A stretch of DNA of 35,085 nucleotides, from NCBI GenBank assembly GCA_900471925.1, contig UCGV01000022.1, positions 1 to 35,085 on the forward strand. The letters are read 5' to 3'. Both the position numbers and the translations under genes were made by a program. Position 1 is the stretch's first letter; each line of letters begins with the position of its first letter. Source of the DNA: Hyphomicrobiales bacterium (GTDB lineage Bacteria > Pseudomonadota > Alphaproteobacteria > Rhizobiales > Rhizobiaceae). The notes under the pieces are model-generated. The model had not been told where the DNA came from and did no database searches. It worked only from the letters and a program-made list of their open reading frames with translations. Positions 25,431-33,790 of the stretch are shown one piece after another.

Positions 25431-25537
25431 CCGCTCCCAACGATGTAGATGACGACGCAGATACTCACGCCGGCACAGAGTTTTGCCAAGCGATCGTCGT
25501 AATACCAGTATGCTGGATGTTTGATCTCGGAAGACAT
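25415..25537 (-). CDS. 40-aa single-pass membrane protein
   Basis: A polar N-terminus (MSSEIKHPAYWYYDDRLAK) is followed by one membrane helix (LCAGVSICVVIYIVGSGWLW) ending the protein. A perfect ribosome site, AAGGAGG, lies 5 nt before the ATG at 25537; the longer in-frame start at 25603 has none. The function is unknown; tiny tail-anchored proteins like this often modulate larger membrane proteins (general knowledge, not shown here). Confidence 0.7.
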   Translation of the reverse strand: MSSEIKHPAYWYYDDRLAKLCAGVSICVVIYIVGSGWLWS

Positions 25538-25887
25538 TTCATCCTCCTTTATTGGGGCCAGAGATACTCTGGATAGCAGCGCCCGTTTCGATGCGACCAT
25601 CATAAGTTGATATGGGGTGCCAGTGGCTCAATTGCAAGTCGCTGCCAACAATTCCGGAATTTGGATCAGGTTTGCGGCGGTACGGACGGCTTATCAGTCG
25701 TGTCAAACCGAATATCGATCGAATGGAACAATTTCGGTCGCCGATGATTAGAGCACCGCCGCTGCGTGCCGTGGCGTTCGCACCACTTGGACAGACGGAC
25801 CCGGGCACGTGGTTTGCCTCGCGCATGGACGGTCATCGCAAGCCAGTGCCTCTGTGCATTCGAATGACACAAAGGAGAATTAAGTTT

Positions 25888-26322
25888 TTGGGACGAACAT
25901 GCCGACACCCCATCGATGCAATAATCGGTCAAAATCTCCTGCGGATCCGAAAAGCCAAAGGTTTCACTCAAACCGCTCTCGGCGCAGCCGTCGGCATCAC
26001 TTTTCCGCAGGTTCAAAAGTACGAGACAGGCGTCAACCGCGTCAGCGCGAGCACGTTATATCGGCTCGCGCTCGTACTCGAGGTCCGAATAGAGGATCTC
26101 TTCACAGGCATCGATATCGCCTTCGATACACATAGGGGCGCGCACTCCACGCTCCCTGATCATCAAAATACGGAACTCGATCGAATTGATGATCCAAGCG
26201 TGCGCGATGCTGTGAGAAGCTTGGCGCGCAGCTTGTCGTCATGCCCAGCTCCGAACTTTGCCTGGTCCAATGGCGTTGCTCGCTCGAGATCCCTTAAGGG
26301 TCTTTCGCATCCGTCTGCTTGA
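25888..26322 (+). CDS. XRE-family helix-turn-helix regulator
   Basis: About 144 residues. The HTH domain is HPIDAIIGQNLLRIRKAKGFTQ through VQKYETGVNRVSASTLYRLA.., about residues 6-70, the usual rhizobial Cro/CI type whose members begin with a PID..IG motif. The tail (about 75-144) is poorly conserved and ends in a basic Ser-rich stretch, so target and ligand are unknown. TTG at 25888 is preferred: AAGGAG lies 10 nt before it, and it leaves the normal short lead before the PID motif; the in-frame ATG at 25864 has no ribosome site. A weak GGAAC-N17-ATT lies at 25725-25749. Confidence 0.8.
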   Translation: MGRTCRHPIDAIIGQNLLRIRKAKGFTQTALGAAVGITFPQVQKYETGVNRVSASTLYRLALVLEVRIEDLFTGIDIAFDTHRGAHSTLPDHQNTELDRIDDPSVRDAVRSLARSLSSCPAPNFAWSNGVARSRSLKGLSHPSA

Positions 26323-26717
26323 ATATGCCCGCAGCCCGGATAGCGTGATGATTAGGCTCAATTGGGGAACCCTGCCCGGTTCATGCTGGAGGCGGGAATA
26401 TCGTCGACCGCACCTATTGCCAGATCCCGGGGCCTTGCCAACGACGCCGATGTCGCTATGGCCGAAGGCGCATACCGGCAGGCCCGGAGCACAGCGCGGC
26501 GCCATCAGGCATCGACGCTATTATCGAAGGCAATGGCATATGCAAAACCGGGCTTGGCTATCGATGCCGTAGATCGAGGCGTCGGCAATGTGATCAACGA
26601 TGCGCTTCGAGCGGCCGGATTGATGCGGTAATCCAGCCGGCGTAGCGCACAAAAGATACGCGCTCGCCCCGGCTGAGGGGCAGCGGCCTCACCACAAGCC
26701 TTTAGGGGTCCGGATCC
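26323..26717. other. Spacer with one doubtful frame
   Basis: About 395 bp. A plus-strand frame ending at 26631 (from TTG 26362 or ATG 26383, about 82-89 aa, Ala-rich, ..YAKPGLAIDAVDRGVGNVIN..) has mild coding character but no ribosome site. It may be decayed sequence. Confidence 0.35.
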
Positions 26718-27587
26718 ATGCCGATGCTCAAGATTCATCACCGAACGACCTACAGTTTTAGAGAGGACGTGTCGCTGTCTCCGCACCGGCTTATGCTCAG
26801 ACCACGTGAGGGCCGCGACCTCAGGCTGCTGAGCCATCACCTGTCAACGTCCCCTCCGGCTGGGTTGAGCTGGTCGAATGACGTATTCGGCAACGCAATG
26901 GTTTTGGCGACGTTTTTTACCCGCTGCGACCGCCTCGTGGTCGACAGCTATGCAGCCGTCGATCTGACGGCGTCGACATGGCCCGTATTCGACATTGCGG
27001 CTTCCGCGATCAACTATCCCTTTCTCTACGGCGACAACGACTGGACTGATCTCGGAGCCCTGACGGTTCAACAGTATGACGATATCGAGCAGCGGCTCGC
27101 CACATGGGCGCGGGGCTTCGTCGCCCGCAGGCCAACGGATACACTGTCCCTTCTCAAAGACATCAGTCTGGGTATCGCATCCTCTATCTCCTACCAAAGC
27201 CGGGAAGAGGAAGGGACACAGGCTCCGCTGCATACCCTTGATCGGGGTTGGGGCTCCTGCAGGGACTTTGCCGTTTTGTTCGTGGAAACGGTGCGTAGCC
27301 TGGGCTTCGGTGCGCGCATCGTCTCAGGTTATCTCTTCAACCCCGACGCAATTGTCACCGGACCGAACGGGAATGGATCGACGCACGCCTGGGCTGATGT
27401 CTTCGTGCCGGGCGCAGGCTGGATTACTTTCGATCCGACGAACCGCACTATGGGCGGCGCCAATCTGATCCCCGTCGCTGTAACCCGCGACATCGCCCAC
27501 GCCGTTCCCGTTTCCGGGAGCTTCACGGGCGCGACGGATGCCTTCCTGTCGATGAATGTGGCTGTCGAAGTCAAGGCGAGCGGGTGA
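26718..27587 (+). CDS. Transglutaminase-like cysteine protease family protein
   Basis: 289 residues. Residues 4-90 form the bacterial transglutaminase N-terminal beta domain (LKIHHRTTYSFREDVSLSPHRLMLRPR), followed by a transglutaminase core with a full triad: Cys181 in GWGSCRDFA, His223 in GSTHAWADV and Asp239 in ITFDPTNR. The family includes peptidases and amide-bond-forming enzymes; the substrate is unknown. No signal peptide, so cytosolic. The start is ATG at 26718 with AGGGG some 9-12 nt upstream; an ATG at 26724 is also possible. It is monocistronic, ending before a shared terminator. Confidence 0.93.
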   Translation: MPMLKIHHRTTYSFREDVSLSPHRLMLRPREGRDLRLLSHHLSTSPPAGLSWSNDVFGNAMVLATFFTRCDRLVVDSYAAVDLTASTWPVFDIAASAINYPFLYGDNDWTDLGALTVQQYDDIEQRLATWARGFVARRPTDTLSLLKDISLGIASSISYQSREEEGTQAPLHTLDRGWGSCRDFAVLFVETVRSLGFGARIVSGYLFNPDAIVTGPNGNGSTHAWADVFVPGAGWITFDPTNRTMGGANLIPVAVTRDIAHAVPVSGSFTGATDAFLSMNVAVEVKASG

Positions 27588-27823
27588 ATATCGCCCGCAG
27601 GCGACATGGTCGGTCAGATCGCGCTGCTCCGAAAAATCCGAGTAAACTATCGATCTCTACAGGAAAGTTTTGGAACGAACGATCTTGTCGGAGCAGCGAC
27701 CTCGATGTCGATCCTGCTTTTGCATGGCAACGGAATTTCCATAGCCACCGCCAGCCGATGAGCGAGACTGTGTACGGCGGCATCCGAGATCAATACTCCA
27801 AGTGACCGGGCAGCCCTATGGCA

Positions 27824-27850
27824 AAAAGCCTCGCGTGAGCGAGGCCTTTT
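27824..27850. terminator. Bidirectional intrinsic terminator
   Basis: Stem GCCTCGC (27828-27834) with GCGAGGC (27839-27845) and loop GTGA, flanked by five A on the left and CTTTTG on the right. It serves the minus-strand gene at 27867 (T5 run on that strand) and possibly the transglutaminase on the plus strand. Confidence 0.85.
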
Positions 27851-27866
27851 GTTTGTCATTACGCGC

Positions 27867-28199
27867 TCAGTTGTTATGAGCAGCGCAATTTTCGTCCTGC
27901 GGCGTGGCGTTGCTTGTCCCGCCCTGTGTCTGAAGCGAACCGTTGCCAGTGCTGCTTGCGGCGTCGTTGCCGCCACCGCACTTGCCCATATCCGATTTCA
28001 TCATGGTTCCGCTTGTCGTCGATCCGGTCGTGTTCGTGTCGGGAGTCATGGGCTTCTTCATATCGCCATTCGCGCCACCGCCTGTATCGGTCGTGCTCTT
28101 ATCCATCGTGGCGCCGGCAGGAGCAGGGTTGCTTTGAGCGAAAGCAGACGTGGCCATACCAGCAGCGAGCAGCGCGGCTGCGAAGATTTTCATACGCAT
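27867..28199 (-). CDS. Secreted Thr/Ser/Gly/Met-rich small protein
   Basis: 110 residues. A signal peptide (about 1-21, MKIFAAALLAAGMATSAFAQ) is followed by a low-complexity, probably disordered region rich in Thr, Ser, Gly, Asn and Met (..TTDTGGGANGDMKKPMTP..) with two Cys (GKCGGG and ENCAAH). Expected in the periplasm; the function is unknown. Met- and Asp-rich secreted peptides can bind metals, but that is a guess. GAGGA lies 7 nt before the ATG at 28199. An exact stress promoter just upstream and a strong terminator just downstream make a tidy single-gene unit. Confidence 0.85.
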   Translation of the reverse strand: MRMKIFAAALLAAGMATSAFAQSNPAPAGATMDKSTTDTGGGANGDMKKPMTPDTNTTGSTTSGTMMKSDMGKCGGGNDAASSTGNGSLQTQGGTSNATPQDENCAAHNN

Positions 28200-28233
28200 A
28201 GATTTTTCCTCGTAAGATTTATTCACACTCACA

Positions 28234-28258
28234 AACAACCAGCGCATCACAATGTTCC
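28234..28258 (-). promoter_or_regulatory. EcfG-type promoter of the secreted Thr/Ser-rich gene
   Basis: GGAAC (28258-28254), N17, GTT (28236-28234) on the minus strand; the -10 element is 35 nt before the ATG. Confidence 0.82.
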
Positions 28259-29115
28259 AACAATTGGATGTCTCATCTGCCAAGCCGCCTCTATTCGGGA
28301 CAGAACGCCGATCAGGTACAAAATGGCGCTGAACATCTTGCTGTATTCATGTCGTTTTCCGGACCTCAGTCTTCATGATATCGACCATCGTCCGCCTGTT
28401 GCACAGGCGAGAAGGGGAGGATCGCAGACTGTCACAATGGATGGATCGAACCTGAACTTTAGGCTCTGAGCGTTGTTGCAAGGCGCGGTAATTGGCCATT
28501 TTGACATCAAGACCATCAGAGAGATTCAATGACATCGAATGACAGCAATCTAAGCCTGTTCAACGCGTTTAGGCCGAGGGCGTTCGCTCGGTCATCGCGG
28601 ATAGATCCTCAGCGCTGGCCTACCTTGCACGCACCACCCCCACTTTGTGGAATATTAAAACAGCCGCGGAAAGACGATGTCCGACATGATCAGGGTCGCA
28701 ACGCTTGGTATCTCCCGGTTGTCAACTACGGGCGATCTTGAGCGAACGTGATCGGTGGCACTCGCGCCAAGCGATGACCGGCCGCTCATCTCCATTCAAC
28801 TGCTTGGCCGCACCGGCGATGGTGCGATATCGATGGGCCGACACGGCTGTGGTCAAACCCGGCTCGCGCATCGCGCGGTCGAGCTAGTGCTGCCTGCAGG
28901 GTTCGGTTCCGCGTGGTCTCCCATAGCGACACGATCGCTGCTGCGTCGGTGTCCATCGGCGCGGCGGAGGGTTCAAACCGAGGCTGACATCTCCTGTTTT
29001 GCCCTTTGTGCCTGGCCGCGGATCGGAGCTCCCAGCCGGACCTCTAGGATTGCTCAAATGAAACATCCTGGCATGAAAGGGACGGGCAACCCAGAGGAGC
29101 GGACGTTTTCTTCCA
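28259..29115. other. Long spacer with no recognisable gene
   Basis: About 860 bp. The plus-strand frame 28755-29273 runs through the antisense of the next gene and is Arg/Cys-rich; it is not credible. No stress promoter motif and no clear RNA structure are noticed. Confidence 0.4.
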
Positions 29116-29481
29116 TCACTGAACCTTTTCGGTACCGCTCGGCGTCGTCACCTGGGTGGGCCCGCCACCATTTCCGCTGGGCGAAGGACTACGATCGGTG
29201 GCTTGCGGAGGTCGACTGCTCCCGTTGGCGGGATTGTTGTCAAAGGTGCCTTCGCCTTTCGGCTGCGCGTTGATCGGATCGGGCTTGGTCGAAGCGGTCG
29301 ACTGACGATCCTTATCGAGGCTTTCGCCCCAGAATTCCGACACGCTCCAAGCGACCATCGTCAAGACTAGCGCACTTACCAGCACGATCAAAACGGGGCG
29401 ACCGCGACCGCCCTGCCTCGCTTCGGCTGCGGTTTCCGTTACCTGCTCTGGCCCGGGTCTGCCATTATATTTCGTTGCCAT
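29116..29481 (-). CDS. Single-pass membrane protein with disordered Pro/Ser/Thr tail
   Basis: 121 residues. A short cytosolic start (MATKYNGRPGPEQVTETAAEARQ..) is followed by one membrane helix (about 31-49, VLIVLVSALVLTMVAWSV) and a long polar tail rich in Pro, Ser, Thr, Gly and Asn, probably periplasmic. No domain is recognised. AGGAGA lies 4 nt before the ATG at 29481, chosen over the frame start at 29529, which lies inside the promoter. The EcfG-type promoter at 29510-29534 leaves a leader of about 22 nt. Confidence 0.8.
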   Translation of the reverse strand: MATKYNGRPGPEQVTETAAEARQGGRGRPVLIVLVSALVLTMVAWSVSEFWGESLDKDRQSTASTKPDPINAQPKGEGTFDNNPANGSSRPPQATDRSPSPSGNGGGPTQVTTPSGTEKVQ

Positions 29482-29509
29482 GTCGTCTCCTGTTCTTGGG
29501 TGCCTTCCA

Positions 29510-29534
29510 AACCTCCCGATCCGCCACATGTTCC
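29510..29534 (-). promoter_or_regulatory. EcfG-type promoter of the small membrane protein gene
   Basis: GGAAC (29534-29530), N17, GTT (29512-29510) on the minus strand; the -10 element is 29 nt before the ATG. Confidence 0.82.
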
Positions 29535-29819
29535 AAGTGATTTGTTGCCTGGCCGCTTGTCGCCAATGCTAATTTTTCAGAAACCTCATCGTCGCCACCG
29601 TTTTGAAACCTCTTGGTCCTTAGTGCCTCAATCTTCCTATGCCGAATGGCTAAGTTCCTCCAACAATCACCACGGTGGGCTTCGAGGCACTTTTTGCGCT
29701 CGACCTCCATCGCATTGCCCTTTTTCTTGCCCAGGTAACGCCTTCAAAATCGGATGGACGTTGCCATGACCGTTGGTTCAGGTCCCGGTGTTGCTCAAAG
29801 ATTTTTTTGGCAGGCGTTC

Positions 29820-29844
29820 GGAACTGCTACCGGTGTCAGATGTT
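29820..29844 (+). promoter_or_regulatory. EcfG-type promoter of the SDR gene
   Basis: GGAAC (29820-29824), N17, GTT (29842-29844); the -10 element is 34 nt before the ATG at 29878. Confidence 0.82.
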
Positions 29845-29877
29845 GGATGCCCATCGATCGGAAACGGAGGTACGCAC

Positions 29878-30744
29878 ATGACCGACAAAGTCCGCCGCCC
29901 GGCACCACCCTATCCCGAACAGCATCAGCCGCCGCCGGGCCAGACAGGCAGAATGCAACCGATACCGGATCATGGCGAGCAATCCTACCGGGGCAACGGC
30001 AGGCTCGCTGGAAAGGTGGCACTGATAACCGGGGCAGATTCGGGAATCGGGAAAGCAGTTGCTATAGCCTTCGCCCGCGAGGGAGCTGACGTCTTGATTT
30101 CCTATCTCAGCGAATGGGAAGATGCGGCTGACACGGCGAAGTGGGTCGAAAAGGCAGGCCAGAAAGCCGTCGTCGTACCTGGCGACATCAAGTCAGAAGA
30201 CCACTGTAAAGACCTTGTCCGTCGCACTGTCGATGAATTGGGTCGGATCGACATATTGGTCAATAATGCTGCGTTTCAACGCACTTACGCAGACATTGCC
30301 GACATTCCTATGGAGGAATGGGATGAGACATTCCGGACCAATGTTTACGCGCCTTTCTTTCTGGCCAAAGCAGCTATACCCCACATGAAGGCCGGAGGCG
30401 CGATAATCAATACGACATCGATACAATCGCGCCAGCCCTCTTATCACCTTCTTGCCTACGCCTCGACGAAGGGGGCAATTTCAAACTTCACCGCAGGGTT
30501 GGCGGAAATGGTGGCCGACCGGGGCATTCGGGTAAACGCAGTCGCCCCTGGGCCGATCTGGACCCCTTTGATTCCCTCGACCATGTCGTCTGAAAAGGTC
30601 GCAAAATTTGGCCAGCAGACGCTCATCGGGCGAGCAGGCCAGCCGGCGGAACTGGCGGGAGCCTATGTCCTCCTCGCGTCTGATCTGGGGAGTTACATGA
30701 CGGGTGCTGTGGTCCCCGTCACAGGGGGGGAGATCATGATTTAA
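29878..30744 (+). CDS. Short-chain dehydrogenase/reductase, general-stress type
   Basis: 288 residues of a classical SDR with an extended N-terminus of about 40 residues (Pro/Gln-rich, ..YPEQHQPPPGQTGRMQPIPD..) as in the YghA / general stress protein 39 group. Cofactor motif TGADSGIGKA (about 49-58), NNAAF, catalytic Ser in TTSIQS, and YASTK (Tyr and Lys of YxxxK); the end is VTGGEIMI. It is an NAD(P)H-dependent oxidoreductase of unknown substrate, cytosolic. GGAGG lies 7 nt before the ATG at 29878; the longer frame start at 29773 is upstream of the promoter. The stress promoter at 29820 fits the GSP39-like identity. Confidence 0.95.
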   Translation: MTDKVRRPAPPYPEQHQPPPGQTGRMQPIPDHGEQSYRGNGRLAGKVALITGADSGIGKAVAIAFAREGADVLISYLSEWEDAADTAKWVEKAGQKAVVVPGDIKSEDHCKDLVRRTVDELGRIDILVNNAAFQRTYADIADIPMEEWDETFRTNVYAPFFLAKAAIPHMKAGGAIINTTSIQSRQPSYHLLAYASTKGAISNFTAGLAEMVADRGIRVNAVAPGPIWTPLIPSTMSSEKVAKFGQQTLIGRAGQPAELAGAYVLLASDLGSYMTGAVVPVTGGEIMI

Positions 30745-31012
30745 AAAGGGGTTTGCCAGCTTCCTGACGCAATCGACGGCATCGCCGGTCGGTCGTAACC
30801 AGTTGGCACGCTCGCGGTCTCGGGGAGCGAATAGTGACGATCTAGTTGTTCCCGCGCTGACACGCAGCTTGCTGCCTGTCGCTGTCGCTGCGCTGCCCTC
30901 GGACGTCCGGGACAAGCTGTGGCGCCCCACCGGTTGCCGCCGAAAACTTACTCTGAAACGCGTAAGGTAATCGGCGCAATGGACATCGTAGACGCACCGG
31001 TCGGGCTGCAGT

Positions 31013-31609
31013 CTAATTCGTCACCTTCTTCAAGAACGTCACAGCCCGCTGCGCGCCTGGAGACGAAATCGTGTGCCCTACCCCCGGTTCGATTTTGAGT
31101 TCGACCTCGAAGCCTGCAGCGCCCAACTGTGCCGCCGCGAGGGTCGACGCCATGGAAGGGATCTTATTGTCGGCTGCTCCGTGGACAAGCAGAATGGGCG
31201 TGTGCTTGCTCTTAGCAGAGATCGGCTGCGGCGCGAGCAGGCCCGCGAAAGAGACCACGGCACCAACCTGCCATCGTCCGGACGCGACCGCATCCAATGC
31301 GACGATGGCACCTTGAGAAACGCCGACGAACGCGATTCGCTCGAGACCGTTTTTGAATCCTTCCTGCTCGACTGCCTCGCTCATGAGCCTGTCGAACGCG
31401 TTTCGGGCAGCGACGATCCTTGCTGGATCCAGCGGATTTCCCTGCACCTGGAACCACTGATGGCCATACGGGTGATGAAACGGGGCGTCGGGCGCGACAA
31501 AGCGAGTGTTCGGCAGCTTAGCCTTCCAGGAATTCGCCAATGGCGTGAGCTGGGCTCCGGAGGCACCGATGCCATGCAGAAAGACGATGAGGTAGCCGTA
31601 TGATGTCAT
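31013..31609 (-). CDS. Alpha/beta hydrolase, phospholipase/carboxylesterase family
   Basis: 198 residues, the normal length for the small carboxylesterase/phospholipase family. The oxyanion strand is VFLHGIGAS, the nucleophile elbow GVSQG, the acid Asp in HGAADNKIP and the His in GVGHTIS, so the triad is complete. No signal peptide, so cytosolic. The substrate is unknown; relatives hydrolyse acyl esters or thioesters. ATG at 31609 is used: GGGGAG lies 5 nt before it, and the in-frame TTG at 31612 is less likely. It stands alone and no stress promoter is seen. Confidence 0.92.
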   Translation of the reverse strand: MTSYGYLIVFLHGIGASGAQLTPLANSWKAKLPNTRFVAPDAPFHHPYGHQWFQVQGNPLDPARIVAARNAFDRLMSEAVEQEGFKNGLERIAFVGVSQGAIVALDAVASGRWQVGAVVSFAGLLAPQPISAKSKHTPILLVHGAADNKIPSMASTLAAAQLGAAGFEVELKIEPGVGHTISSPGAQRAVTFLKKVTN

Positions 31610-32173
31610 CAAGGCTCCCCTGGAAATTAAGGAATTTGTCGAGGGCGCTTCGGGTGCGGCGGTGAAGCGCCCTCTTCATCCAACGCGCACGCGAAGACAG
31701 GACCTCGCGGTCGGCTATGACGTTCGTCTGTCAGGATGATCGAACTTAAATGGGAGTGAAGGCGAGAATTTTCAATGGTTTCTGCTATCGGTCCACCGGG
31801 ACATTCTCAAAAGCAAGAGCCGCCGGTCTTGCTCCCTGGGCTTGCAGTCGGGTCTCCCTCAACCGAGCAGCACTATCGTCATGCCGCTTCCACTCAACTT
31901 CGATTGTATTTGGCGCCGTCCCGTCGGTTGGAACTCCGGCGGCTTTTGTCTCTGCGGACGATGTCGGTGCACGTCTGCGAATGGCGTCAGTATCAGTCAT
32001 GGAGGCTCGCTCGACCTTAAACGGGCCGGAACGGAGATCATCATTACTGATGCTAGCGAACGCTGAGGGCTTAGGGGAAAGATGCGTCGGCCGAAGAAAG
32101 CGCAAGGCGTCGTTTGAAAGCAGATTTTACGGTGGGCTTCAGTCCAGTCCACACTCGAATGCTTTCAAGGTCA
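31610..32173. other. Spacer with one doubtful gene
   Basis: About 560 bp. The only candidate is the 71-aa minus-strand frame at 31785-32000, listed separately. No promoter motif or hairpin stands out. Confidence 0.4.
31785..32000 (-). CDS. Possible small hypothetical protein, 71 aa
   Basis: A hydrophilic Ala/Arg/Thr-rich protein (MTDTDAIRRRAPTSSAETKA..). Its composition is more protein-like than that of the opposite strand, but there is no ribosome site before the ATG at 32000 and no promoter. The call is doubtful. Confidence 0.3.
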   Translation of the reverse strand: MTDTDAIRRRAPTSSAETKAAGVPTDGTAPNTIEVEWKRHDDSAARLRETRLQAQGARPAALAFENVPVDR

Positions 32174-32527
32174 CTACGTTTTAGCGGTCGTCTCCATCCA
32201 GACGCGATGGCGCTGCTCGTCCTGATGCGCTTTCATGAAGAAGGCCTTCGATGCCGGGATCGCGTCCTCGTGGCGGATAGCCCTCTCAGACGCCGTGACC
32301 GTATCGTCCTCGCCAGGTGGTTCGATTCCAAGTTCCCGCGCCATCTCATTGAGTACGTGGAGATGCTGCAGGTGATCGCCTTTGAAGGTCGCAATCTGTG
32401 CGCTGAGGGCCGTGTCGTCGAGATGCTCGATGCAGGAATCATAAGCGGCGATGGTGTCATGCTCGAGGTAGATGGGGTTCTTCACGACATGGTTGATGTC
32501 ACCTTCGTTGCCAACCATGGTAGCCAT
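32174..32527 (-). CDS. Ferritin-like domain protein (short)
   Basis: 117 residues with ferritin-like helices: IYLEHDTIAAYDSCIEHLDD carries Glu and His one turn apart, DHLQHLHVLNEMARELG the second metal-type set, and the C-terminal helix has KAHQDEQRHRVWMETT. The layout recalls DUF2383-type rubrerythrin-like bundles, which are usually longer, so the protein may be a reduced form. The metal and partner are unknown. AAGGTGA lies about 8 nt before the ATG at 32527. It ends with tandem stops TAG TGA. The third ferritin-like gene of the window. Confidence 0.75.
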   Translation of the reverse strand: MATMVGNEGDINHVVKNPIYLEHDTIAAYDSCIEHLDDTALSAQIATFKGDHLQHLHVLNEMARELGIEPPGEDDTVTASERAIRHEDAIPASKAFFMKAHQDEQRHRVWMETTAKT

Positions 32528-32625
32528 GTCCGTTCACCTTGTTCGTTGCCCAGGCACCCAAGAAATGACGGGGACGGTTCGTTGTTTCGACGCACCGACT
32601 GTCTGTTCGGCACCGTCCTCCTGCC

Positions 32626-32856
32626 CTATTTGTTTTCCGAGGCGAGTTTGCTCGGCGTGAAGTTTTCCGGTTGCAAGTTGCCCTAGGCGATCGCGTCAGA
32701 CGTTGTCTCATCATCGCCTTCCGGAAGGTTTGCTCCGCTATGATAGGCGGGCGAAGACGGGAGCTCGCCCGTGGCCAATTTCCCTCTCGGCGTCGAACCA
32801 ACGGTGTGCTCGCCCTCCAGAGGGCCTTTGGCTTCCTATTTCTCGTTGCGCGGCAC
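32626..32856 (-). pseudogene. Broken small gene: one frame interrupted by two internal TAG codons
   Basis: From GTG at 32856 a single minus-strand frame reads PRNEK-TAG-(50 codons)-TAG-(18 codons)-TAG, with stops at 32838-32836, 32685-32683 and 32628-32626. The middle piece (EAKGPLEGEHTVGSTPRGKL.. to ..EGDDETTSDAIA) and the last piece (GNLQPENFTPSKLASENK) have the composition and flow of a small hydrophilic protein, unlike the Arg/Cys-rich shadow frames around them. Changing each inner TAG to CAG restores a 76-residue protein. The simplest reading is a pseudogene with two nonsense mutations. TAG ends many intact genes here, so general readthrough is unlikely. Confidence 0.5.
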
Positions 32857-33041
32857 CTATTCCAACCACTGCTGGACGGCCGCAGGCGCGCGTAGTGCTT
32901 CCTCGAAGAACAAATGAGGCTGTCGAGTATCAGAAAAATGCACCGATTGTGTTGCAATTGGCATTGTCTGGGCTTTTTGAGTTGGGTGCGATCTGGCGCC
33001 CGCAAAGATTTCTCTGCAGTTGAAGGTGCGTATCCGCGGCG

Positions 33042-33066
33042 GGAACATTACGCACTGCAAATTGTT
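33042..33066 (+). promoter_or_regulatory. EcfG-type promoter of a small gene at 33.1-33.4 kb
   Basis: GGAAC (33042-33046), N17, GTT (33064-33066). It precedes the ATG candidates at 33109 and 33226. Confidence 0.75.
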
Positions 33067-33225
33067 GCGTTGCCACGAGCAATATCAAACAAAAAAGCCA
33101 GCAAGGCGATGATCAGAGACGTACTGATAACGATTGTCATCGCAACCATCGTGGCCGTCGCGTCCTTGGCTTTGTTCACGCCGGGAAAGGCTGAAATGGT
33201 TTGGCCGGTAATCCGAGGAAGTCCA

Positions 33226-33444
33226 ATGAGATACTACGTATATGCCGTCCATATAGATGAGACCCGAAATCGACTGTTGAGCGTTTTCGATAACAGAAGT
33301 GAAGCCGGGGCGATGGAGCAAGAACTTCAAAGCAGTGCCAAGGGAAACGACACCTATTTTATCAGAATGTTTCCTGCGCAAAACGTCGAGGAAGCCCGGA
33401 TTAAGGCCGACCAGATGCGGCCAATCCCCCTGATGTTCCACTAA
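33226..33444 (+). CDS. Small hypothetical protein, 72 aa
   Basis: Not recognised. MRYYVYAVHIDETRNRLLSV.. to ..EEARIKADQMRPIPLMFH, a compact alpha/beta-looking sequence with no signal peptide. GAGGAA lies 5 nt before the ATG at 33226, the best ribosome site. The same frame extends upstream to an ATG at 33109, which would add a membrane helix (LITIVIATIVAVASLALF) but has only AAGG 2 nt away. The stress promoter at 33042 suits either start: leader about 36 or 153 nt. If the upstream start is used, the product is a 111-residue membrane-anchored protein. Confidence 0.65.
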   Translation: MRYYVYAVHIDETRNRLLSVFDNRSEAGAMEQELQSSAKGNDTYFIRMFPAQNVEEARIKADQMRPIPLMFH

Positions 33445-33532
33445 TGCAATGGCCGTCAGTCGGTTACGCCCGGACGCCGTTACGATCGCCGGCGAGTAAT
33501 CTGCGATCAAAGGGATCGTTCAGTCTGTCGCC

Positions 33533-33557
33533 GGAACATTTATCATGGCCCTCGGTT
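33533..33557 (+). promoter_or_regulatory. Orphan EcfG-type promoter with no clear gene behind it
   Basis: GGAAC (33533-33537), N17, GTT (33555-33557). The next confident gene starts at 34208 and has its own promoter at 34100. It may drive a small RNA or a very short protein. Confidence 0.6.
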
Positions 33558-33563
33558 AGTTTA

Positions 33564-33790
33564 CTGGATCGCGCGGCGACGCTGTCTCCAACAGTGGCCC
33601 TCCTGGCCATCGCTGTGCGGTCCACCCATTTGTTTCACGCTAAATTTTTGGCGTCGAGGGCCTTCTTCGGGGCATTGCTGCGTTGACCGTTTGGAGGAAT
33701 GGGCTCACCTGACTCCGCTGCCATGGTCAGCCTGACGAGGAGGAAGCGGGGTCAGCTCGCGGGTGACCCCCTGCCTGTCAGGTGATCGTG
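33564..33790 (+). ncRNA. Candidate stress-induced small RNA
   Basis: It begins just after the orphan promoter. Two alternative hairpins share ACAG at 33591-33594: an upstream one, CTGT-ACAG, with a 5-nt loop, and a downstream one, ACAG-TGGCC / GGCCA-(TCG)-CTGT (33591-33616). Further on, GGGGTCA (33748-33754) pairs with TGACCCC (33764-33770). No T-run terminator marks the end, so the 3' boundary is arbitrary. A 28-codon ORF (33699-33785) has GGAGG only 1 nt from its ATG, too close for efficient initiation. Confidence 0.3.

Noticed and set aside
25725..25749. GGAAC-N17-ATT before the XRE gene as an EcfG promoter
   Set aside because: One mismatch in the -10; about four sites of this looser form are expected by chance, and the leader would be 130 nt. 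Not listed as a feature.
28755..29273. 172-aa plus-strand frame
   Set aside because: The last third is antisense to the promoter-equipped membrane protein gene at 29116; composition Arg/Cys/Ser-rich, no ribosome site.
32114..32686. 190-aa plus-strand frame
   Set aside because: Antisense to the ferritin-like gene, which has the recognisable fold and ribosome site.
32626..32856. Amber recoding (extra amino acid or suppressor tRNA) at the TAG codons
   Set aside because: Many intact genes in the window end in TAG and no suppressor tRNA is seen; a decayed gene is simpler.
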